Shown: positions 1-5,177 of the stretch, one piece after another
Numbering within the stretch: position 1 is the first letter of the stretch
How the letters are laid out: the number at the start of each line of letters is the position of its first letter
Assembly: GCA_023228995.1 (NCBI GenBank)
Contig: JALOAD010000108.1
Location: 1 to 5,177 of the forward strand
Reading direction: 5' to 3'
Length of the DNA stretch: 5,177 nt
Source: Candidatus Muiribacterium halophilum
GTDB lineage: Bacteria > Muiribacteriota > Muiribacteriia > Muiribacteriales > Muiribacteriaceae
Notes under the pieces: generated by a model
Told to the model about the DNA's origin: nothing
The model's database searches: none
What the model saw: only the letters and a program-made list of their open reading frames with translations
Program-made: the position numbers and the translations under genes

Positions 1-1222
1 CTGTTTGTTCAAGAACCATATCTCCAATCTGATGACCATAATTATCATTAAAAATCTTAAAATGGTCAATATCACTCATTATAATAGATAACGGTCTATT
101 ATATCTTATAGCTCTTGAAAGTTCTTCGGATAAAAACTCCTGGAAATATCGATGAGTATAAAGTTTCGTAAGACCATCCACATTTGCCATAAATTCAACT
201 TTTTTGAAAAGTTTAGAATTTTCAAGAGAAAGAGTTGATATATTAAGAAGAATAGAAAACATACGAACATGTTCTTTTTGAATTTCATTTCTCATTTTAT
301 TAATTACAAGTAAAGCATATACTTTATTATCTTCACCCATTATCGGAGCAGCAAGTTCAATTTGTAATGTATCTTGTTTATTTAATTCTGAAAGTTGAAA
401 ATTCTTTTTAATATCATCAGCAGTAATAATTGAATTGTTTTTAATTATCATACCAATAACACCTTTTTCAGAATCAATAGTTTTATCTTTATACAAATCA
501 ATATCAATATTATGAACTGCACTAACTTTAAGTTTTTTATTTTTATCAAAAACAAGTATCATTGTTTCTTGTGCATCTATAAGCTTAACTGTTGCCTCAA
601 TAATTGAATTGAAAATTTCTTTAGGTTCAAAACTCGACCCAATCTGACTTGCAAAATCTTTAAGCACAAGCGTTCTAGAAGATAATTCGACAATTTTACC
701 CTGAAGGTCTGAAATAGTTTTTTCATATCTTTCAATATCATTTTTATATTTTTGTGCTTCTTTAAGACCTGACATAGAATTTCTCAGTTTGTTTTCAAGA
801 AAAGTTCTAGTTTTATTAATAAAATCAATAGAATACACAATTAAGAAATTTATACCAATCCAAAAAAACAATCCTGGATTTACAAATATTTTAAATAAAG
901 TGAAATTTTCTTTTCCATAAGTAAAAACTGCAAATAAATAATTAGTAAATGTAGGTTTAAGATTATAAAGCTGTAATTTATGAATAATATCAGCACCAGA
1001 AAAAAGATGAGATACAACAATAAGTATTGCACAAGTTAAAGGAAAAAATAAATTAATCTTAGAAACTCCATAATAATATGTATATAAAGCAGTTATACAA
1101 GAAAATGCCATAAAAATAAATATATGAGTTCCATGCATAAAAATAATATTAAGTAATAAATTAACAAAAAAGAAAATAAATAAAATAGAATAATATAAAA
1201 TTAATATGTTTTTTCTTTCCAT
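1..1222 (-). CDS. Membrane-bound GAF-GGDEF protein, probable diguanylate cyclase (C-terminus cut off by window edge)
   Basis: Continuous reading frame of 407 codons from an ATG at 1222-1220 that runs off the left edge; no stop is seen. Residues 1-4 are MERK, then four likely membrane segments (about 6-28, 31-51, 57-75, 111-134) put the rest in the cytoplasm. A charged, probably coiled-coil helix follows (about 139-182), then a GAF-like domain (about 190-340). The GGDEF domain opens at D349 with DGLTKLYTHRYF and continues with SDIDHFKIFNDNYGHQIGD. By analogy to PleD, D384 would bind metal, and N392 and D401 would contact guanine. The GG(D/E)EF loop and I-site lie beyond base 1, so activity cannot be judged. 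About 100 more residues are expected. The ATG lies 7 bases after the stop of the upstream cyclase gene and has no Shine-Dalgarno, which suggests translational coupling. What the GAF or membrane part senses is unknown. It is a paralogue of its upstream neighbour. Confidence 0.9.
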   Translation of the reverse strand, partial: MERKNILILYYSILFIFFFVNLLLNIIFMHGTHIFIFMAFSCITALYTYYYGVSKINLFFPLTCAILIVVSHLFSGADIIHKLQLYNLKPTFTNYLFAVFTYGKENFTLFKIFVNPGLFFWIGINFLIVYSIDFINKTRTFLENKLRNSMSGLKEAQKYKNDIERYEKTISDLQGKIVELSSRTLVLKDFASQIGSSFEPKEIFNSIIEATVKLIDAQETMILVFDKNKKLKVSAVHNIDIDLYKDKTIDSEKGVIGMIIKNNSIITADDIKKNFQLSELNKQDTLQIELAAPIMGEDNKVYALLVINKMRNEIQKEHVRMFSILLNISTLSLENSKLFKKVEFMANVDGLTKLYTHRYFQEFLSEELSRAIRYNRPLSIIMSDIDHFKIFNDNYGHQIGDMVLEQT

Positions 1223-1229
1223 AATTTTT

Positions 1230-3149
1230 TTAGAATTTAAAAATATCTTCTCCCTGTACATCATTTGAAGGAGTAATTTCTGCATTTATAGGTTTTTTTA
1301 CAGTTTTTTCAGATTTTTTAATACCTATTTCTTCTGCTGCACATCTTACCTGATTTCTACCACCTTCTTTTGCTAAATAAAGACCATCATCTGCTAACTT
1401 TATAATACTATCTTTATCTTTCGCATGATCTGGAAAAGTTGAAACTCCAATACTAATTTTTACAGATAATTCATCTTCTTTAAATTTATATCTTTTGACT
1501 TCAACTATTTGTCTAAGTTTTTCAGCTATTTCCATTGCTTCTTTTGTATTAGTATCTGGCATAACCAGACAAAATTCTTCTCCACCATATCTTGCAGCAA
1601 GATCATTATCTCTTGCAATATTTATAATACATTGTGCTGTCTGCTCAAGTACAAAATCTCCTATCTGATGGCCATAAGTATCATTAAAAGTCTTAAAATG
1701 GTCAATATCTGTCATCATCATAGAAAATTTATTTCCTTTTGCAATAAGAGAATCTATATACTCGTTAAAATATCTATTATTATACATTTTTGTCATACCA
1801 TCTTTATTGGCAAGTTCAACTGTTTTTTCATATAGTTGTGCATTTTTTATAGCCAAAGCTGTTAAAGTAGCAAGAAGAAGCATAAGTCTGCCATCTTCTT
1901 GAACATTTTTTTCATTTTCAGTATCACCAACTATAAAAATTCCCAATTTATCATCTCCATGAACTAAAGGTGCTGCCATAACAATATCAACATTAAGTTT
2001 TTTAAGTAATTCATTTATATTAAAATCTTTTTTTGCAATATCGGTTGTTACTAGATTATTTGAATTTATTGCAAATTTAAAAAGAGTTTCCTCACCTTCA
2101 TTTATATTGAGTTTTAAACCATTCAAATCAGAAATTGCATAACCTTTATGCTTTTTAAGAATTAATTTTTCCTTTTTTTTATCAGTTAAAAAAATAGCAC
2201 ATTTTTTAGAACCAAAAAGTTTTGCTACTGTATTCATAACTTCATCAAGAGCATTTTCAAGATTAAGACTAGCTCCAAGCACTTTTGAAAGCATTTGTAA
2301 ACTGATTACACGAGAAGATAATTTTGCAATTTTATCTCCTGCTTTTTTAAATTCATCTTCAGCATTTTTCAATCTTTTTAATTGAGCTATGTTTTTTTTG
2401 TTTTCTGTTTCAAGATCAGTTATTTGTATTTCATATATTTTTGATTTCCTAGCAGATATAATTCCAACAGCTATACCAAATATAAAGAAAATAATTGGTG
2501 ATATAAGAAGAAATTTAAAATACAATGAATTATTAACTATGTAAAATTGAGAAGCTCCTATAGAAACACCTAATTGCGTAAAATCTCCAAATATTTCATT
2601 AAGGAATTTATTAGCTCCTCCGGTTAAATCTCCTCTAAAATAAAAAGAACCAATAACCCACAAAAGAGAATAAAGTAATGCTACTCCTGCACCACCAACA
2701 ATCCCTTTTTTTAATCCTGAATAAACAATACTTATAAGAGCTAACATTGTAACAATAATAATAAGAAAATATCTTGTTTCAAGAATTTTTCCAATAAGAG
2801 ATATTTTTTTCATGCTTTGAACATCTGAATCTGAAACAGCAATATTTTTACCTATAGCAATAGTTTTTAATTTTAAAAACGAAATAAAATCTTCTTTAAC
2901 TGGATATTTAAAACCTCCAGTCTGAATAAGAGAATGATTATTAGTTATAAGAGCATCTAAAATATAAATATCAGGATCTGATGATGCATAAACTTCATCA
3001 AGTACAACTTCCTGATTTTTTGTTACAAAAGAATTATAAATTTCATCAATGCTATGTTGTACTGTCTTTTTAATAAGTTCAGGAGAAACAATATAAAAAA
3101 AACCAACAATTAATAACAAGTTAAAAAAAACTATAAAAATTTTTTTCAT
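1230..3149 (-). CDS. Membrane-anchored diguanylate cyclase with extracytoplasmic sensor, GAF and GGEEF domains
   Basis: A 639-residue protein predicted to make c-di-GMP from two GTP at the inner face of the membrane. Order: membrane anchor (about 4-22), an extracytoplasmic stretch (23-126), three membrane segments (about 127-145, 149-171, 211-233), a charged coiled coil (about 238-285), a GAF domain (about 290-440), and GGDEF (450-602). The GGDEF domain looks intact: DGMTKMYNNRYF at 450, TDIDHFKTFND with metal ligand D481, guanine contacts N489 and D498, and RYGGEEF with GGEEF at 522-526. The product-inhibition I-site RxxD is RDND at 513-516, exactly five residues before GGEEF. The last ~37 residues are Lys/Glu-rich and probably disordered. 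The start is ATG 3149-3147, giving MKKIFIVFF, a good signal anchor, 4 bases after the TAA of the upstream gene. An in-frame TTG at 3182-3180 would add 11 polar residues and has no ribosome binding site. The ligand is unknown; part of 58-100 faintly resembles CHASE2. Confidence 0.94.
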   Translation of the reverse strand: MKKIFIVFFNLLLIVGFFYIVSPELIKKTVQHSIDEIYNSFVTKNQEVVLDEVYASSDPDIYILDALITNNHSLIQTGGFKYPVKEDFISFLKLKTIAIGKNIAVSDSDVQSMKKISLIGKILETRYFLIIIVTMLALISIVYSGLKKGIVGGAGVALLYSLLWVIGSFYFRGDLTGGANKFLNEIFGDFTQLGVSIGASQFYIVNNSLYFKFLLISPIIFFIFGIAVGIISARKSKIYEIQITDLETENKKNIAQLKRLKNAEDEFKKAGDKIAKLSSRVISLQMLSKVLGASLNLENALDEVMNTVAKLFGSKKCAIFLTDKKKEKLILKKHKGYAISDLNGLKLNINEGEETLFKFAINSNNLVTTDIAKKDFNINELLKKLNVDIVMAAPLVHGDDKLGIFIVGDTENEKNVQEDGRLMLLLATLTALAIKNAQLYEKTVELANKDGMTKMYNNRYFNEYIDSLIAKGNKFSMMMTDIDHFKTFNDTYGHQIGDFVLEQTAQCIINIARDNDLAARYGGEEFCLVMPDTNTKEAMEIAEKLRQIVEVKRYKFKEDELSVKISIGVSTFPDHAKDKDSIIKLADDGLYLAKEGGRNQVRCAAEEIGIKKSEKTVKKPINAEITPSNDVQGEDIFKF

Positions 3150-3153
3150 AATT

Positions 3154-4095
3154 TTACCAAATCCCCAGATTTCCAATGTCAAACATTTCTTTTTCTATAC
3201 TATCAGAAATGGTATAATCTGACAAATCCATCCAATTTATTAATTCATTAAAATTATTATCGCTTATTGTATACAAATTAATTGGAAGCTTTAGAAAATT
3301 TATCTTCATAATATCTGTAATTTTTTCTTGAATGCGATTTTCTGTAATACCATCAATATAATGGAGTTTTTTATCTTTTAATGAATAACAAGCAATAAAA
3401 TCATCTTTTATATAAAGAAAATCTTTATCAGTTATATTTACAAAATATTTTATAAAAAGAAAATCAATACTATTAACACTAATTTCATCAGTTTTTATAA
3501 GAGCATTATGTAGTTTTTTTAATCCAATATCAAAAGCATTTAAAACTGGAAAAACTTTTATAAATGTCATCTCATTTTTTACAGGTGGTCTAAAGTCAAA
3601 AAGAAGAAATAAATAAAACGGATATCCTGATATATTTAATCCTGCAATATCAGAGAGTTCTATATTATTATCATGTAATAATTCATCACAGGTTTCATTT
3701 ATCAAATCTAATATATTATTTCTAAAAAAATCTTTTTCTTTAAAGTATAAACTTTCATCTTCATCACCAGCTTTAATTTCTTTTTTAACACTTTTTATAA
3801 CACATTTAGCATTTCTATCAAAAAGAAAAGCTCTTAAATTGTTTTTTTCAATAAAAAAGTATATAAAAAATATTCTATGCAATGTATTTCTAGGCCATAT
3901 AGATAAAATACTTCCTTTATAAACTTGGAAAGTAAAATCTGAAAAACCAGACCCTACAAATTTTGATAATTTTTTTAATACATCAATTGATATATTTTCG
4001 ATATTTTGTTTTGATTCAGCAATTTGAAATATATTTTCAACATAGGTCTGTTCTTTGAAAGGCAAAAATGAACTATCCACATGAATAAAACTCAA
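3154..4095 (-). CDS. Uncharacterised 313-residue soluble protein, possibly a degenerate ASKHA (actin-like) fold
   Basis: I do not recognise this family. The start is TTG at 4095-4093, chosen because AGGAGG sits 6 bases upstream; the first internal Met is residue 176. There is no signal peptide or convincing membrane helix, so it should be cytoplasmic. Visible elements: an acidic/polar N-terminal part (1-50); three hydrophobic strands around 74-107 (IFFIYFFIE, NLRAFLFD, CVIKSVKKEI); an acidic loop (110-116, DEDES); an amphipathic helix (about 122-141); then IELSDIAGLNISGYP (145-159). A second strand set lies at 211-250 (FLFIKYFVNIT, DFLYIKDDFIACYSL, KLHYIDGI), followed by a helix (252-266) and PINLYTISDN (271-280). 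This duplicated strand-strand-strand-helix order recalls ASKHA proteins such as PilM, or the RACo C-terminal domain. However, the Asp/Gly phosphate loops are absent, so it would not be expected to bind ATP in the usual way. Its tight spacing to the cyclase gene suggests a linked role; that is inference. Confidence 0.87.
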   Translation of the reverse strand: MSFIHVDSSFLPFKEQTYVENIFQIAESKQNIENISIDVLKKLSKFVGSGFSDFTFQVYKGSILSIWPRNTLHRIFFIYFFIEKNNLRAFLFDRNAKCVIKSVKKEIKAGDEDESLYFKEKDFFRNNILDLINETCDELLHDNNIELSDIAGLNISGYPFYLFLLFDFRPPVKNEMTFIKVFPVLNAFDIGLKKLHNALIKTDEISVNSIDFLFIKYFVNITDKDFLYIKDDFIACYSLKDKKLHYIDGITENRIQEKITDIMKINFLKLPINLYTISDNNFNELINWMDLSDYTISDSIEKEMFDIGNLGIW

Positions 4096-4101
4096 AACTC
4101 C

Positions 4102-4107
4102 CCTCCT
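4102..4107 (-). promoter_or_regulatory. Strong Shine-Dalgarno (AGGAGG) deciding a TTG start
   Basis: On the minus strand the leader reads AGCAGGAGGGGAGTT followed by TTG. AGGAGG ends 6 bases before the TTG at 4095, ideal spacing. It is the only clear Shine-Dalgarno before any of the three starts visible in the window, and it justifies the non-ATG start of the 313-residue protein. Confidence 0.85.
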
Positions 4108-4110
4108 GCT

Positions 4111-4136
4111 AGATTTTCCAAAACCTCAGAAAATCT
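4111..4136 (-). repeat. Perfect 8-bp inverted repeat (hairpin) in the leader, just upstream of the Shine-Dalgarno
   Basis: AGATTTTC at 4111-4118 is perfectly complementary to GAAAATCT at 4129-4136, with a 10-base loop. In the minus-strand transcript the 3' arm ends 3 bases before AGGAGG. There is no U-run after it, so it is not an intrinsic terminator. It could be an mRNA-stabilising or translation-modulating hairpin, or a dyad protein-binding site. The stem is AT-rich (two G-C pairs), so chance is possible. Confidence 0.45.
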
Positions 4137-4155
4137 TGTAAATATATGGGCCAAC

Positions 4156-4185
4156 CTTATAAAAGATCAGCCCTGATTCAATCAA
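4156..4185 (-). promoter_or_regulatory. Possible sigma-70-type promoter for the three-gene unit
   Basis: On the minus strand, immediately after the metK stop, there is TTGATT (4185-4180; 4 of 6 matches to TTGACA), an 18-base spacer, then TATAAG (4161-4156; 5 of 6 matches to TATAAT). Transcription from here would begin near 4150 and place the inverted repeat and Shine-Dalgarno in a leader of about 50 bases. Promoter-like strings are common in DNA this AT-rich, so this is tentative; read-through from metK is equally possible. Confidence 0.28.
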
Positions 4186-5177
4186 TTAAGAGTTTTTTAT
4201 AAATTCATTTAATTCTTCTGTTTTATCAACTCTTTCCCACAAAAATTCATGTTCATTTCTTCCAAAATGACCATAAGCAGCTGTCTTTTTGTAAATAGGT
4301 CTTCTAAGTTCAAGATGTTCTATTATAGCTGATGGAGTTAAAGGAAAAACTTTTCTAACAGCTTTTGCAATTATTTCTTCATCATATTTTCCTGTTCCAA
4401 AAGTATCAACCATAACAGAAATAGGTTCTGATACACCAATAGCATAAGCAAGTTGTACTTCACATCTTTCAGCAAGTTCAGCAGCAACAAGGTTTTTTGC
4501 AATATATCTAGCCATATAAGCAGCACTTCTATCTACTTTAGAAGGATCTTTCCCAGAAAAAGCTCCACCGCCATGTCTACCCATACCACCATAAGTATCA
4601 ACAATGATTTTTCTTCCAGTAAGACCAGCATCTCCCTGAGGTCCACCTATTACAAATCTTCCAGTTGGATTAACATAATATTTAGTTTTTTCATCAACAA
4701 AATTTTTAACAACCGGTACAATAACTTTTTCCATTATTTCTCTTTTAAGAGTATCGTATTCAACTTTATCATCATGTTGAGTCGATACAACAACAGCAGT
4801 AACTCTAACAGGTTTATCATCTTTATATTCAACACTAACCTGAGCTTTTCCATCAGGTCTTAAATATTTCAAATTTTTATTTCTTCTAACTTCAGCAAGT
4901 CTCTGACATAGTTTGTGAGATAAAAGAATTGGAAGAGGCATATATTCGTCAGTTTCATTTGAAGCATAGCCAAACATAATTCCCTGATCTCCGGCTCCTT
5001 GCTCTTTATTAGTTCCCTCGTTTTCATCAACACCCTGTGCAATATCTGGTGATTGTTCATCAATAGATACTAAAACAGCACAAGTTTTATAATCAAATCC
5101 TTTATCTGATGAATCATATCCAATTTCTTTAACTGTTTTTCTTACTATAGAAGGTATATCTACATAAGCAGTTGTTG
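4186..5177 (-). CDS. metK: S-adenosylmethionine synthetase (MetK), N-terminus beyond window edge
   Basis: Cytoplasmic enzyme making S-adenosylmethionine from methionine and ATP, releasing phosphate and pyrophosphate; it supplies methyl groups for the whole cell. The frame is open from the right edge to TAA at 4188-4186, giving 329 complete codons. Compared with the usual ~385-390 residues, about 55-60 N-terminal residues are missing, including the ATP-binding region around the GHPDK motif. Both family signatures are present: [16 protein letters not shown] at about 5010-4963, and [17 protein letters not shown] in the phosphate-binding region near 4585-4530. [51 protein letters not shown] and the C-terminal AAYGHFGR are also typical. 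The gene looks intact and functional. Its codons are as AT-biased as those of its neighbours. It lies 90 bases upstream of the next gene on the same strand. The start, promoter and any SAM or S-box control are outside the window. Confidence 0.98.
   Translation of the reverse strand, partial: TTAYVDIPSIVRKTVKEIGYDSSDKGFDYKTCAVLVSIDEQSPDIAQGVDENEGTNKEQGAGDQGIMFGYASNETDEYMPLPILLSHKLCQRLAEVRRNKNLKYLRPDGKAQVSVEYKDDKPVRVTAVVVSTQHDDKVEYDTLKREIMEKVIVPVVKNFVDEKTKYYVNPTGRFVIGGPQGDAGLTGRKIIVDTYGGMGRHGGGAFSGKDPSKVDRSAAYMARYIAKNLVAAELAERCEVQLAYAIGVSEPISVMVDTFGTGKYDEEIIAKAVRKVFPLTPSAIIEHLELRRPIYKKTAAYGHFGRNEHEFLWERVDKTEELNEFIKNS

Noticed and set aside
106-288. 60-codon open frame on the minus strand
   Set aside because: It is an out-of-frame shadow inside the left-hand GAF-GGDEF gene, whose own frame is continuous and shows clear domain motifs.
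1509-1835. 108-codon open frame on the plus strand
   Set aside because: It is antisense to the GGDEF region. Its Phe/Ile/Ser/Cys-rich composition is what the complement of this coding sequence would give, and it has no recognisable domain.
2173-2399. Two 8-base A/T homopolymers (2173-2180 and 2392-2399) inside the cyclase gene as phase-variation switches
   Set aside because: Both encode in-frame lysine-rich segments, and such runs are expected at this AT content. The frame is intact, and nothing suggests contingency-locus behaviour.
3150-3182. Upstream TTG start for the 639-residue cyclase, which would overlap the previous gene by 29 bases
   Set aside because: There is no Shine-Dalgarno before the TTG, and it would put 11 extra residues in front of a textbook MKKIFIVFF membrane anchor. 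ATG at 3149 is preferred.
4160-4177. Intrinsic terminator after metK (ATCA-GGGC-TGAT followed by CTTTT)
   Set aside because: The stem is only four base pairs and the T-run is four bases, too weak to call a terminator; it may be chance.
4453-4863. 136-codon open frame on the plus strand
   Set aside because: It is antisense to the most conserved part of metK. It is rich in Ser, Phe, Asn and Ile with no domain, a typical shadow in AT-rich DNA.
4869-5063. 64-codon minus-strand open frame
   Set aside because: It overlaps metK in another frame. The metK frame continues unbroken through it to the window edge with family motifs.
4096-5177. Functional link between SAM synthesis and the c-di-GMP genes
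   Set aside because: Proximity alone is weak evidence. metK is a housekeeping gene with variable neighbours, and a 90-base gap with a possible promoter separates it from the signalling genes.

Overview
This window comes from a strongly AT-rich bacterial genome. It is packed almost entirely with minus-strand protein-coding sequence, uses TAA stops, AGA for arginine and A/T-ending codons, and shows no RNA genes, insertion sequences or CRISPR. I cannot place the phylum. Two membrane-anchored GGDEF proteins point to a free-living or host-associated bacterium with c-di-GMP signalling.

In transcription order (right to left) the layout is as follows. (1) The 3' ~85% of metK, S-adenosylmethionine synthetase, 5177 to 4186, with its 5' end outside the window. 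(2) A 90-base gap holding a possible promoter, a perfect 8-bp inverted repeat and a strong Shine-Dalgarno. (3) A 313-residue soluble protein with no confident family, 4095 to 3154, starting at TTG. (4) A 639-residue membrane diguanylate cyclase (extracytoplasmic domain, four membrane segments, coiled coil, GAF, GGEEF with an intact I-site), 3149 to 1230, starting 4 bases below the previous stop. (5) A second four-TM GAF-GGDEF protein, 1222 to beyond base 1, starting 7 bases below the previous stop and cut off by the window edge before its GGDEF signature.

Genes 3-5 look like one transcription and translation unit: only gene 3 has a recognisable ribosome binding site, and the two cyclase genes begin almost on the preceding stop. 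The cyclases are diverged paralogues with the same cytoplasmic plan but unrelated N-terminal membrane/sensor parts, so the unit probably feeds two inputs into c-di-GMP production. MetK is a housekeeping neighbour, and nothing ties it functionally to the signalling genes. The most open question is the 313-residue protein. Its strand/helix pattern can be read as a decayed actin-like (ASKHA) fold without nucleotide-binding residues, but that is only an inference. I see no clearly new biological system here; the novelty candidates are this orphan protein and the sensor domains of the cyclases.
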